A stretch of DNA of 64,000 bases from positions 8,328,655 through 8,392,654 of the forward strand of contig JAJEKV010000054.1 in the NCBI GenBank assembly GCA_021234155.1, given 5' to 3'. Each line of letters opens with the position of its first letter. Position 1 is the stretch's first letter. Positions 12,413 to 25,472 of the stretch are shown piece by piece. A program made the position numbers and the translations under genes. Origin of the DNA: Isoetes taiwanensis. Lineage: Eukaryota; Streptophyta; Lycopodiopsida; Isoetales; Isoetaceae. Under the pieces are notes generated by a model. The model was not told the DNA's origin. It did no database searches and saw only the letters and a list, made by a program, of their open reading frames with translations.

Positions 12413-15400
12413 TCAAATCGACATGCCTGAGCCGATTTCTTCGGAGATGACCTTGCCGTCCCATTGCTCCATAAACTGTGGGTACTGTTTTTCCAGATCT
12501 CTTTTGAGTACCCATGTTGGCAAGTGTTTCCACTTGACCAAGTATTGGAGAAACTCCGATCTCCTTGTTTTCTTGAATGCTTTATCAAGAATTAGCTCTG
12601 GAATTATTTCTAACTGCTCTTCTGTCATTTCCAACATCGTTGGAGTGTCCAAAACTTCTTCTGGATTGGGAGTTTGCTTCTTCAGCAGACTCACGTGGAA
12701 GACTTTGTGTATCTTTAAGTGTGCTGGCAAGTCTAGTCTGTAGGATTGGTTACCCACTCTCTTGACTATTTTGAATGGTCCAGCCCACCTTGGAGCAAGC
12801 TTCTTGCAATTTCGATCGCGAGCTTACCGCTTTTACCTTAATCTTGAGCCACACATTGTCGCCAACCGAATTCCTCGACTGTTCGATGCTTGTCTACGAT
12901 GCTCTTTTGACGACTTCTTGGCGCTGGGAGATATCCCCGCACTTCTTCTACTAGGCTGTCACGCATGTCGCTTCGGCATTTGTTGGGAGACTTCCACTTT
13001 TGACACGCGGGATTGTGCCAAGTGTGCGGAGTTAGGCATTGGTAGCCGTAGTTGATCATGAACGGTGACATTTGGGATGATTCTTGCTTGGTGCTATTGT
13101 ATGCAAACTCCACCAAGTGAATAAATTCCTCCCACATACCTTGCTTGTTCCAGACATAGTTTCAGAGCATGTCTTCCAGAATTCTATTGACACGCTCTGT
13201 TTGCCCATCCGTCTGTGGATGATAGGCCGTGCTCATGGATAGCTTCGTTCCAATCGTTGTGAAGAGATCCTGCCAGAAGGCGCTGATGAACTTCGGATCT
13301 CGGTCGGAGATAATTTCCCTTGGCATGCCATGAAGTCGAAAATCTCTTTGGTGAAGAGCTTTGCGCGTGTCCATAGTCGTGTAAGGTGGTCCCGCAAGGC
13401 ACAAAATGGGCCATCTTCGACAACTTGTCGACCACGACCATCAAGGCGTCCTTACCTCTTACTGTCCTTGGAAGTCCTGTTATAAAGTCCATGCTGACGA
13501 CTTCCCACTTAGCGTTTGGCACCGCTAATGGTTCCAATGCTCCTGGGATTCGGAGTTGTTCTGCTTTTGTTTGTTGGCATAGCTGACACTCCTTGATGTA
13601 GCGGGCTATCTGCTTCTTCATTCCCGGCCAATAGTAGCTGCTACGCACTTTAAAATATGTCTTCATAAATCCTGCGTGGCCAGCTATTGGGCTGTTGTGG
13701 GTGTCGTGGAGGATCAACTTTCTTACTCCTGATGATTCCGGCACGCACAACTTGTTCTTATGGTATAGGAGGTTACCTTCCTTCTTAAAGTTTTTGAAGG
13801 CTTCCCTCTCCTTATCCATTCTCGCTTCCTTGGACAAGCTTGCCCATACTTCTTTGAAGTCCTCATCCGTTGGCAAGGTTTCTTCTATCTTTTTCCCGAA
13901 ATCGCTGAAGAGCGTCGAGATTGCATTGCAGTGCACTCTGGTTGTCAGTGGATGCCTTGAAAGCGCATCTGCTACTACATTAAGCTTCCCGGGTTTGTAG
14001 ACTATCTCAAAGTCGTACTCCTCAAGAAATTCCATCCACCTTCTCGCTTTCCAGATTGAGATGTGGTTGCGTGAATACGTATTGGAGGCTCTGGTGATCA
14101 GTGTCCAACTGGAATTTCCTCCCTAAGAGGTAATGCCTCCAGATTCTCAATGCCCTGACAACTGCTAGCAGCTCTTGATCATGCGTCGGGTAACGCGTTT
14201 CGGCGTCGTTCATTTTCCTTGAATCGTACGCTATTACCCGCTCTTCTTGCATCAGCACTGCACCTGTGGCTATCTTGCTTGCATCCGTTGCCACCAACTT
14301 ATCCTTCTCCGGGTCTGGCAGGGTCAAGACGGGGGCGGTTGTCAAAGCTTCCTTCAACAACTCAAATCCTGCTTGGGCCTTCTTGAGCCAATGGTCTGCC
14401 CAATTTTTTACTTTCTCCGCCTTTGTTAAGTCCGTCAGTGGGGCTGCTATCTTTGCGAAGTTCTTCACGAACTTCCTGTAATACCCTGCTAGGCCGAGGA
14501 AACTTGACCGACCTGCGTGGGCGTTCTTTGGTGCCGGCCATTGGATTCTTTGCTTCAATCTTGGCGGGTGCGCCGAGATTCCTTCTGCTGAAATCACATG
14601 ACCGAGGTATTCCACCTTCTCTGTTGCGAAATGACACTTCGACTTGGCATACAACTGATGCCTCCTTAACTTCTCGAGCACCTTCCTGAGGTGCTGAGCA
14701 TGCTCTTGAATTGATTTACTGTATACCAGAATGTCGTCGAAGAATACTATGACAAAGGTGTCTAAGTATTCTCGGAAGATGTCGTTCATGAGTCTCATGA
14801 ACGTAGCTGGGGCGTTGGATAGCCCAAATGGCATTACGGTGAACTCATAATGCCCATACCTGGTCCTGAAAGTCGTTCTGTGGATGTCCTCCTCTTTTAT
14901 TCTGATCTGGTGATAACCTGACCTTAGGTCGATTTTGGAGAAGACCTTTGCCCCTTGGAGCTGATCCATCAAGTCGTCTGATCTGGGAAGTGCGTACTTG
15001 TTCTTGATGGTGTGCTTGTTCAACTGTCTGTAATCTATGCACATCCTCAAGCTTCCATCCTTCTTCTTGACAAAGAGGATGGGTGCCCCAAATGGTGAGA
15101 CACTAGGCCTGATGAAGCCTAGATTCAGCAATTCTTGTAGCTGCTTCTTGAGCTCTGTGAGTTCATGTGTGGTCATTCTATATGGGGCCTTGCTTGTCGG
15201 CTTGGTCCCTGGCTCGAGTGCTATCTCACATTCTACTCCCCTGTAAGGAGGAAGCTTCTCGATCTCATCTGGAAAGAGATCGTGGAACTCCGTAATCAAG
15301 TTGGCGATTGGCTTGGGTAACTTGCTGAGGCCCTTGTCTTCCTTGCTTTCTTCCGACTCGGGTTCCTCAATCTCGAGCTTGAAGATGTATGCTACTTTCT

Positions 15401-15625
15401 CGCTCCTTATAGATTTGAGCGGTTTTTAACGGACATACATTGCATGATGGGGTAACTTCTTTTACGCGTGATCTCAATGGCTTTGCCGTCGGGCGTTGGG
15501 AAGGTCACCTTCCGCTTTCCACAATCTATGATGGCCCCTGCTGGACCAAGGTACTCCATTCCAACGATCAGGTCGTATTTGCCAATGCCCATTACTTCCG
15601 CCCCCATCTGGATATTAATCCCCAC
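12413..15625 (-). mobile_element. Chromovirus pol region (PR, RT, RNase H, IN, chromodomain)
   Basis: Read on minus from high to low coordinates. A protease tail comes first (about 15625-15407, KYDLIVGMEYLGPAGAIIDC). Reverse transcriptase follows (about 15300-14500), with [40 protein letters not shown] and FFDDILVYS. RNase H lies at about 14400-14020 and integrase at about 14035-12840, with an HHCC zinc region (H-HN-AGHAGF, CQLCQQTKA) and a core containing MDFITGLPR. The C-terminal part (12757-12413) has IPELILDKAFKK and YLVKWKHLPTW, the wording of a chromodomain. The order and the chromodomain identify a chromovirus of Ty3/gypsy. The region is broken at a few places. Confidence 0.92.
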
Positions 15626-15827
15626 GGCAAGTCAATGTCGGTTGATTCTCTCCCCCGCCAGATATGTCTTCTTTGCCCGCTTGCCAAGATTACGGGCCTT
15701 GGTTTGGACTTTAGGGGTTTTAATTTCAACATTTCAACCATCCTCGGGGATGGGTTATGACTACTTCCAGGAGTCTATCAAGACTATGAAGGACTTGGCC
15801 TTTGCCTTCCCTACCGTGGTGATTACC

Positions 15828-17170
15828 TTATCTTTGGGTCTCTGCTGTTTCAGTATCTATAGCAGCGAAGATGTGGCACTCACCCTGAATGTAATCACGT
15901 GCCTCCTCGCCGTCCTCGTCTGACGGAGTGTCCCATCCGCCCAACTCTGCTAGCGCTGAGCTCATAACAAATGGGCAGTTCGCTGTTCTGTGGCCCGGCT
16001 GGAAACATCTAAAACAGAGCTGCTTCTCCATGCATTCCTGCCTTTTCTCCTTGGGCATCGCCTGCAAGAAGGACCGTACTGCTTTCGAGTAGTTGGATCC
16101 TTCCTGTTTGTCCTTGAAGGACACCTGCTTTCTTTCTTCTTTGTTTCCCACGGGTTGCTATTATATGGGGCTTTCTTTGGGCTTGGGTTGGCTGCCCTAG
16201 GACTGTAGCTCCCTGTTGCTTTCCCTCTATCCTGATAGTAAGGCTGCCTCTGTGCGCTGTTCTGCGGCCCCGATCCTTGCAAACTAATTGCCTTGGACTC
16301 CGCTTCAGACACTGTTTTGGGGTCTATTGCCCTTACGAGTTTCCTGAGTTCCTCGTTCAGCCCTTCTATGTAGCTTTCCACTGCGTGTTTCTCGCTTAGT
16401 TTAGGCACATACAATCTTAGCCTCATGAACTCTTCGGTGTACTTCTGCACCGTCTTGTACCCCTGCTGCAATCTGTAAAACTGTTGCATCATGTTCGACT
16501 TGTGTTCCCGAGGAACATAGTGTTTCTTGAAAGCTTTTGAGAACTTCTTAAATCGGCATGCGTCCCTGCTCAACCCATGGGCTTTGGCATAGCCCTTCCA
16601 CCATATGCGTGCGGCCCCTTTCAGGTTGGCTGTCGCCACCCTGCCTTTGTCTTTGTCCTTCATGCCATAGGCATTGCCGTACTCGCTCATTTCGTCCAGC
16701 CATGTCTCCGCCGCTAGGCCGGATCTGTTCTCACCCGAGAACTGTTCGAGCTTCCGGGCTTTCCAAACATTGCCCAGTGCTGAGTCCACCTTCTTCTGGT
16801 AATCTAGGGCCTTAGTGTCCTTCTGTCTGCCGTCTCTACGGTCCGGCGCCTGCTCGGCCTCTTTTTCGGACTCAGAGTCCGAGGTTGAGCTTGATTCGGA
16901 GGTCTCTGTGCTAGGGGACCTCCTTCTCTTACTCCTTTTCTTGTCTTTCCCTGACTTCTGGGGTGTCGTTTGTGGCCCGGATGATGCTTGGGCTGCTAGT
17001 AGGGCCTTTATCTGGTCCAGGTCTGTTCTCATCTGCGACAGCTCTTCTTCTGGTGTCATGGGGCCATATCTCTCGAATCCTTTGAAGGGGTTGCCTGTCA
17101 GGAGTTTCTTCATCTCTGTTGGGCCTCCTGTTTTGCTCGACTGTTCGTTGTTCCCTTTCTGCATACACAA
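15828..17170 (-). mobile_element. Chromovirus gag region
   Basis: An acidic, serine-rich N-terminal part is followed by a retrotransposon gag core (about 16750-16350: AETWLDEMSEYGNAYGMKD, WWKGYAKAHG, FKKHYVPREH, FYRLQQGYKTVQKYTEEFMR). A CCHC zinc knuckle, CFRCFQPGHRTANC, lies near 16030. Gag packages element RNA. The coding region is not in a single intact frame and is treated as a fossil. Upstream (17171 to about 17450) is AT-rich leader or flank of the nested transposon. Confidence 0.88.
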
Positions 17171-17480
17171 TTGGTCATGGTTGTAAGGTTAGTTTTGTTT
17201 GTTCTCTTGCATTATATGTGTTGTTGGTATAGTTGCGGAACAAAATATATCAACAAAACATTTAAAAATGCAGAAGAAGTTATATTTATATTATATAATA
17301 ACCATCATTCAATTAAATTGGTTTATGTCTTAATTTTGGGACAAATTTCATATTGCATGTTTTTAGTAGCATATTCAAATTCACACATTTCACCTCAAAA
17401 TTATGAAAACGTAATATCATGTTATTTACAAAATAGTCAATATTTCACAATATAGCACCATATCATAAAAACGTGATAAC
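17171..17480. other. AT-rich junction between gag and nested transposon
   Basis: No gene. It contains the start of the gag leader and probably the 3' flank of the nested element at about 17480-20155. The exact junction and any target duplication were not found by eye. Confidence 0.35.
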
Positions 17481-20218
17481 AAAATTTTACATAGTTATTC
17501 AACTTTCTTCAAGCACCCCCAATGATATCATAGCCTTCTTCCTGACATCCTGAGGTATTGTAATTCTCGCATTTCTAGCTGGAATAGTGTTTGGAGTCCA
17601 TGAGTACAAAACACTTTCATAGTCTAGCCAAAGATCGGGATCACTTTCGGATTTCTCCTCCATCTCTTTGTCCAACAATGAAAGTACCTTTCTTTATCCG
17701 ATACATTGGTCAACCGATGCAATCTTTGGACACCACCATTCCACCCGCACATGGTTGAAGTTAATATTACCTTCTTCTTTGCAAATATCAGAGATAGTGA
17801 ACCCCAAACCACTTTGGATATGTATCTAAATCTGATGGCTTTACTACCACAAATTGGTGGCATTCCAAGTCGGTGGAAGGTTCATAAGCATCCATGCCTA
17901 GAAACTTTGGCCTATTGTTCTTAGGACCAACATAGTGTTTGTCAGGAAGGAGGAGGAGCATATTGCTTGCGAATGCTACTTACAAGTGTCATCAACATCC
18001 TCAAAGACTGCTAAGGTCTTCCACCTAGTTTTAGGCAACCACCCTTCTTTCAATTCATCCGAGGATGTGTCTATCTCCCCAACGGGTTAATCACCTTCTT
18101 CCAAAGAAGCCACCAAGGCACGGTTGGTGTCATCTGGATTGGTTTGCCAATGCTTTATATAGTCTTGGATTCCTTCCTTAGTCAATCCCAATTGCTTCAC
18201 TTCTTCATGAGGTTTTAAAGCTTTTGGTTGACCTAGAGGTATCATAGGCTTGCCATTCTCATCTCTATGCCATATTTCCTCCCTCCTCTCCACTCATCCT
18301 CTGAAGGTCTCATCTTCCATTGGAAGATTGGAATCCCATCTCTCACCCAAAAAAGTGAACTGCAGAGGCCTGGAATGACCTTCAAGATCCAATGTATAAC
18401 CATCCACAAAGCTCTTCCAATCGGGCACTTCTTCTATGAGAGAAGCTATAGGGTTTGGAGTAGTGCATTCATGCAAGATTTCCATTAGCCTAGGAAAGTT
18501 GGTCCTTTGCTTGTCTGCTTCAAGATACAACTATATTTGCCAAATAATGCATCCACATCCTCATGGGTATGCCCGGGCATAAGAAACCCTAAATTAACTC
18601 TTTCAAATATCCCCACAGCTGTTAAGTAGGATAGGAAAGAAAACATCCACCTGTTCTTATTTTGGCCAAAGCACAATTATCAAGTTGCAAGAGAAACCTT
18701 TTGGGTAGATCTTGAGGTTTAGCACGTGAAGTTGAAGCTCCAACATGTTCATTAGACCCATGCTTCCTAAACCTTGCCTTTGCTGAACTTTTCAATATTG
18801 TTAGGGTTTCCATCTAACAATGCTCTATGTAGTGCCCGGCTAGTTTGAAGGTCCCGGAGGTGACCATTGTATCCATTTTCATAGTTTCTCAAACACCTCA
18901 TGATACTCCCAATATGAAAATCTGGACCATCACTCCACAACTCCAAACTAAAATGGCCATAGTAGGTTTGATTACGCCCATGCAAGATTGCCCGATCATT
19001 GAGATCTGTAAAGGGTATGATCTTCCACATGACTTTGGTATGTACTTGAATTGTGGAAGACAAGTCTTTTTGCTGGTCCATCTTGTCATGTATAATACAT
19101 AAATAGTTATTGGGTTCCAATGCGGATAAAGTCCTCCACATCCAATAACATGATCTACATGATAGTTGGTCAGTCATATGGTCCTTCATATGCTCCCTTA
19201 TCCTAGCCCTTTGACTAGGTTGCACAGTCTTATCAAAAGTCTCCTTCAACTTAGCACATAAATTGCACTTTGCAAAGTTGTTTGAAGTTGCTATGGTGAC
19301 ATGATTGAAATGCTTCTTCCATAACCTACTAAAGCTAGGTTGGGATATTGGAAGAATTCCCAATTCTCGAAGTAGGGAATTCACTTCTTCCAAAAACTCT
19401 TTTGAGTACAATGTGATGGCAACCTTTTCTCAACAACTGCTCTTCCCTTTTCATCCCTTCCTTTTTTGTGTGGCATAGACTCGCATTGAAATCAATATAT
19501 TTTTCAAATATCTCCCTGGCAGCCAGGGTCCTAGCTGTTGGTCTCAACAAACCATTATTTCCATGTAAAGCAATCCTGTTCCCCTCTGCCTATTTTTTTT
19601 GCCAATTATGGCATGAAGAAGTTGGAATTGCATGGATACTCTGCCATGCTTTTGCACATATCCATTTGCCTAGCAAAGGGTATCTTTTTTCTGTTTGGGT
19701 TTCTTTCATCTTGAAGTGCATGCTCAAGATTGTGTACATGTAGGTCCTCCTCTCATCAACAGTGTACTCTTGAAAAGTGGCTCTTGCTTCCACCAATTGT
19801 TCTATTGTGAAGAATTGCATACAATCACTCCAACAACAATCTGAGCCCCTAACCTTCACCATTGTCTCACGTTTGGTGTCACTAATCAACTTGGCTCTTT
19901 TGCTAGGATAATGTCCGCAACCGATACTTCTCCCCTTTTGCCTAGGTTTAGAGTTCCAACTGCCAATGGATCAATATCAAGACAATCATTGTCCCCAACA
20001 ACCTCAGGCTCTGGAAAAATATAATCCTCCACAAATTGAACACTACTTATAGGCCATGCCATGATGCAAGGAACCTCCAATTGCTTGACACAACCAAAAC
20101 ATTCCTTGTCACCCAAACCTTTACCTTTCTAGTTGTCTTCCAACATCGAAATTGGAATAGGGTGTTTTTTTATTGGTGGTGTACAATTCAGCATGTCGCG
20201 ACATAGGGTGATTAACGG

Positions 20219-23200
20219 GTGCTGACCGTCCTTCATCGTGACGTTTTCGCGCCCGTCACTGTTTTTCCCAGGCCCGCCAAAATTTCCCAACCTCCGGAAC
20301 GCTCGATCCGTAACCAATTCAGGAAGATCGGCGGATTTGTTGTCCATGTCAGCGATCCCTGGTATGTAGCTGCTTGGATGGTGTTTGGAATTTGGAATTG
20401 GCGGGCAAATTTCCCAAGGAATGTTTTTGTTTGGGAAAATGCAGCTGCTGTTTTCTTTTCCAGAATTCTTCCAATGCAGGCGAATTGGCCAGATCTCTTC
20501 CGTTTATCAATTGCAAGGAATGGAGTACTGTTTGATCCAAACAATCTATTCTCCAGTTTGCATAATCTTCAAGAGCAGTCCCACCAATTCAAGGAGCTAT
20601 GTGGTCGTCTGGCTTCCAAGATTGCTCAGCCTATACAACAATCTTTTGTCTATGGGGCGACTCCATATACTCAGCCTATACAACAATCTTTTGTCTATGA
20701 ATGCTTTGCTGGTAATCAGCTCTTCAGCATGCCATGGGAATTTTATTTTGATTCTTGAATTTCTGTTTCCTAATTTGCAGAAGAAGTGGAGGATACAAAC
20801 GTTCCTACATATGATGATACTTGTGTTGATTATGTACATGACATCCAAAATCAGCACATGCAGGACTCAGTGGAAGCAGGTACATTCTTTCATGTGCAGT
20901 TGTTTTTTTAGGCAGTCTGTTTTATGTAGTGCTTAATTTATTTCATATGTAGTGCTTTATTCTGAGTATTGTTTACTATTTGCAGAATATGAAACACAGA
21001 TTGAAGCAGGTACATTCTTTCATGTGCAGTTTTTTTTTAGGCAGTCTGTTTTATGTAGTGCTTAATTTATTTCATATGTAGTGCTTTATTCTGAGTATTG
21101 TTTACTATTTGCAGAATATGAAACACAGATTGAAGCAGGTACATTCTTTCATGTGCAGTTTTTTTTAAGCAATCTGTTTTATGTAGTGCTTAATTTATTT
21201 CATATGTAGTGTTTCATTCTCAGTATTGTTTACTATTTGCAGAATATGAAACACAGATAGAAGATAGTTTGTTACTCTACAGGAAAATCAGTGCAGAAAA
21301 GAGAAGGCAACAGAGAGCAAGAAAGAGAGCAAGGGAAGCCGAATTGAAGGAAGAGGACAAAGAATTAGAAGAGAATGTTTTCAGTAAGAGAAGAAAACAA
21401 CAACTGTCGAGGTTGATTGCAGACCATGCTAATGAGGTATGTCATAAAGTTTCAAAGAATGAGAGGAAAGAAGTTCTTCAAGGTCTTTGCTAAGTTCTTT
21501 TGCCTTTAATTTGAAATGTTAAAATTGAAAGAAGTAGACACAATGAGAAAGATAGTTAACAACCTCAAGAATTCTCTTGCAAACCATAAGCATGCGGATC
21601 ATCGATGTACTTTTACAAAGAAGGACCTCAGCCATGGTATATGCTGTTGTCCCAGGCACTAATTGTTTGGGAACTTCCAAGTGCCTAAACTTGAATAGAA
21701 GATATGTGACAACAGCAGTTCAGAGGAGAAAAACAGCAGAAATTGGTGATGGCCCATGGTCAATGTTCAAAAAGAAAACCAGATCTGATAAACTAAGCAG
21801 AAAACAGCAGAAATTAGTAATTGATTTTTGGACTCATCAGACCCGTGTGTCACCATGCAAGAAACATGTTATTAAGATTAGGCTTGGCAAAGGAAAGAAG
21901 ATAATGCATGCTCTACACTTCTTGGAAGAAACTGAGGTTGGTTTTATTCTTTTAAGTTTATAATTCATTTGTTTACAATGCTAATGTGCTTGTTACTTTT
22001 AATGCAATGTTCTTTTTATGCTAGTTTTCGAAAAGAATATCCAAAATTCGAAGTTTCATTCTCAGCTTTTCGTGCACTGAAACCTCCATTTGTTCGAAAA
22101 GTAAAGGACAGGGAGACTTGTTGTTGTGTGTATCATATGAGACTAGATTATGTTAGACAAGCACTGAACAAGATTAGGTTGGATACAAAGATTCATGGTG
22201 CTGATTGTAGTTGTACTTGTTCTGTTTGTGGTGCTGGAGCAAAGTGTGAAGCTAATACTAAGACCTACAAATCTTCAAGTGATTTGTGGAGGTCAATTGT
22301 ATGTTCCAAGGACATTGCAGATGAGTGGTATACTCATAATTGCATGTTGCTGAAATGCACTGCTTGTGGCCCATCTAAGTTACCTATGTGTCCAAAAGAA
22401 TTAAGCAAGGCTGCAGGGCATTTAGTAGATTGGAAAACTTTTGATAGGGTGGGTGATGTGCATTTCCTTTCTGATTTTGTGATTTATTAAACTAATCATT
22501 GCTTTGCTTTTAGGTTTATGAATCAGCAAAAGAACCTGATGGCAAAGGTGGGACAAAGGTGGTTCCAAAGCCTGTTGTGAAGCTGGTATACAAGACGAAT
22601 TCAACAGCAGATGTGATGTCATATGCTAAAAATATTTTAACTGAATTCATTCCCCATAATTATGAGGCTAGATGGCAGGCAAAACAATTCGTAGATTGTT
22701 TAGGCACTTTCCCGTAAAAACAAGTGGTATCTCGTCATTGATTTCATTTGAAAACTATACCTTCAAGATACAACAAGAAATCCAAAGCTTACATTGGAGA
22801 AATGACCAATGCACAATACTTGTGCACATCACTTATAGGCATGCAACTGCAAAAGAGGTGGAGGATAATTCATTATGCAAAGGTGATAGGAATATCATCA
22901 AGGAGACACACTTTTACATTTCGGATGATAGGGAGCATGACACCTTATTTGTCCAGCACTGTCTTAACAAGCATGCTGATTACTTGGCCAACAAGGAAGT
23001 CAAATACAACAACCATATAATGTGGTCAGATGGCTGCTCATCTCAGTTCAAGGGTGCAAGAAATTTCTATTTTCTTGGTAGATTTTATAAGGTATCATGC
23101 ATTCCAATTCACTGGAACTACTTTGCATCATATCATGGAAAAGGTAAATTCCAATGTCTCATTAAGGCTGGAATCTGCAAAACATTAAAGATAGTTGTTT

Positions 23201-23470
23201 GTTACCTTGCTGGGGAGCATGATGGGGCAGGTGTCGCTCAAGAGAGCACTCACCCATGAAATGTTGAAAAGAAATTCCAAACCTTTAAGAAATGCCCGAG
23301 ACGTTGTTCAATTCTCGCAGACGGAAAGCACTTCAAAGATTCTCGACAAACATAGGTACCGTGATATGTTAATGAAGACTATTGTACCAGTCTTTGCCTG
23401 TACCAGACTTCATTGCACCCATCACGTGCTGTCTTCTTTGCGGGTAAACATTACTAATCAGTAACAAACT
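20219..23470 (+). CDS. Transposase-like gene of transposon 2, multi-exon
   Basis: Several plus-strand exons with good GT-AG borders. A first part (to about 20757) has two copies of QPIQQSFVY. Three repeats of a 24-bp mini-exon end in an exon at 21243-21436 (KRRQQRARKRAREAEL, coiled and basic). Further exons lie at about 21577-21937 (FWTHQTRVSPCKKHV, LHFLEETE), 22026-22455 (ETCCCVYHMRLDYVRQAL, a Cys-rich region) and from 22515. The last (22780-23400) encodes HIMWSDGCSSQFKGARNFYF and NYFASYHGKGKF, then DGAG and KRALTHEMLKRN. The SDGC-QFK ... HGKG order is typical of a group of eukaryotic DDE-like transposases. A frame change between the HGKG region and the KRAL region, and an early stop near 22720, make this copy likely inactive. 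Confidence 0.65.
20873..21260 (+). repeat. Three tandem 129-bp units, each with a 24-bp mini-exon
   Basis: The units start at 20873, 21003 and 21132 and are almost identical. Each runs from GAAGCAG/GTACATTC through an intron-like stretch to TTTGCAG/AATATGAAACACAG. The mini-exons are at 20986-21009 and 21115-21138; the third copy extends into the next full exon from 21243. Each mini-exon is eight codons long with the same phase on both sides, so each duplication adds EYETQIEA without changing the frame. Confidence 0.8.
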
Positions 23471-24179
23471 ATTAATTGTTTTAGGTACTTTTGGGAGATA
23501 AAGATTGATGAAGTAATGAAGAGTTGAGCGGTTTTGGACGTGCTACTTTATCGTGGTCTAGTAAATTCCATAGCATCGTGCCAAGAAACTCCAAGGATGC
23601 TACCAAGTTGCACATATGAATTACTCGTGCTTTTGTCATGATTGTTGGTTGGGTAAGTACAAGAAGTGCATAAACAAAAATAGAATAGGTAGCTGGACTT
23701 TTCGTAATTAAGACCGTGGATTCAAGATGATACCGCAGCTTGTGGATGGGCCGCCTATGAGGGGATGTCGAGTGGAAATCGATATTATTGATGTAGGGGA
23801 GAACTTTTGTTGGTTGCTCCGCAAGACAACAAAGAAAAGGTTGACTTCTACATCTTAAAGTGCACTATACCTAAGCATGTTGTAGAGAAGGCCTACAAAG
23901 ACCCATGGGGCCAAAAATTTGGGAGGAGGGAAGTCGTTGTGACAGCAAGTTTTATAAACCGGTAGGAGACAACAAATATGAGCTGCTTGAATATGAGCCG
24001 ATCTGCAGTTGTTTATAGCCACCTAGTTGTTTCATGCAATTTTGAAATGAAAGATGTGGGATGTAATATGTTTGAATTGGAAGTCGATGTCCATGAAAAC
24101 ATACTTGAAAGTTTTAGACTTGCTCACATATATTAGCACAATGTGATGTTGCTAGCAGCAAAGAATCCAGCCAGACAAA

Positions 24180-24520
24180 ACAACGGGTAAGTCAACAGAC
24201 AACTTCAGCCAGCCAAGTCACAGGCAAGGTGGCGATCAAGTCAACGACCAAGTCGCAGGTAAGTCAACGGACAAGTCAAGAGACAAAGTGGCGGGCAAAT
24301 CAAGAGCCAAGTCAAGGCAAGATGGCAGCCAAGTCAACACCAAGTCACCGACAAGTCAACGCACAAGTCAGCAGACAAAGTGGCAGCAAATCAAGAGCCA
24401 AGTCAGGCAAGGTGGCGCCAAGTCAACAGACCAAGTCACAGACAAGGTGGCAGCAAATCAAGAGCCAAGTCAACTGAAAGCCAAGTCATCAGCAATATGG
24501 CAGCCAAGTCATCCAAGTCT
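24180..24520 (+). repeat. CAAGTCA-rich minisatellite
   Basis: Degenerate repeats of the type AGTCAACNGACAAGTCA and AAGTGGCNGCAAATCAAGAG. It lies between the two genes of transposon 2. Open frames across it are by-products of the repeat. Confidence 0.75.
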
Positions 24521-24639
24521 AAAATAACCAAAAGATTAGACAAGTGACCAACTCAATTAACAATAAAACCATACAATTGACAATTTCATTCCAACAATTT
24601 CATTGACAATTTAAACTTGTAAATGCCAAGAACAAAATA

Positions 24640-24895
24640 AAACCATTGTTTAATGCAAATGGGTTCAAACCATTGGTTAATGTAAATGGGTGCAAACCAT
24701 TGGTTAATAAAACCATTGGTTAATGCAAATGGTTAATGCAAATGAGTTAATATCATTGGTTAATATCATTGGTTAATCAAACCATTAGTTAATACCATTG
24801 GTTAATATCATTGGTTAATACCATTGGTTAATATCATTGGTTAATACCATTGGTTAATAAAACCATTAGTTAATGCAAATGGGTTTGGTTAATTC
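24640..24895 (+). repeat. ATTGGTTAAT minisatellite
   Basis: More than a dozen copies of ACCATTGGTTAATA, TATCATTGGTTAAT or GCAAATGGGTT variants. Inside transposon 2. Confidence 0.8.
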
Positions 24896-25472
24896 TATGC
24901 TTATCTAAATCTAATGGTCATCTAAGTCTATGATTATCCACTTCAATGGTGGAAATTCAATGGTATCAGAATCGATCCAATGATCTTAAATTTAATTTTC
25001 AGCAATAACATCAATGATCTCACATAACATCAACAAGGTGGATATATAAATATATTGATTCAGTAACCCGTATACAAAATTGAACCAAGTACAAAATTGG
25101 AGGATGCTTAAAAGACAAAATTGCATCCCATCTTCAATAACTTAAATCACTTCATAGGTATGATAGCATATTAGAAGATTAGAAGTTCCCACAGTCAGAA
25201 GATACAACTTACTTTTTTTCTTTTTTAAACCTTTGCAGCATATATGCCTCTGCAAGAGTCAGTCCATTTTCCTCCTCATTGTCTGGAGAAGAAATAACAT
25301 CTTCCTTTTGGACAATGTCGTTGCTTTTAACTGATATAAAAAAGGAAACACATCAGAAAACATAATCAAACAACCAGCAACCACATGTTCTGTGACTTAC
25401 CAATGTTCAATATTTCAGCACCAGCATCATGAACATCAGCAACATGAACATCAGCACCAGGCAAATCCTTCA

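Noticed and set aside
12423-16815. Plus-strand frames across the chromovirus
   Set aside because: All are antisense to recognisable gag-pol domains.
24180-24895. CRISPR-like array
   Set aside because: Units are short, degenerate and without unique spacers of constant length; these are minisatellites in a plant transposon.
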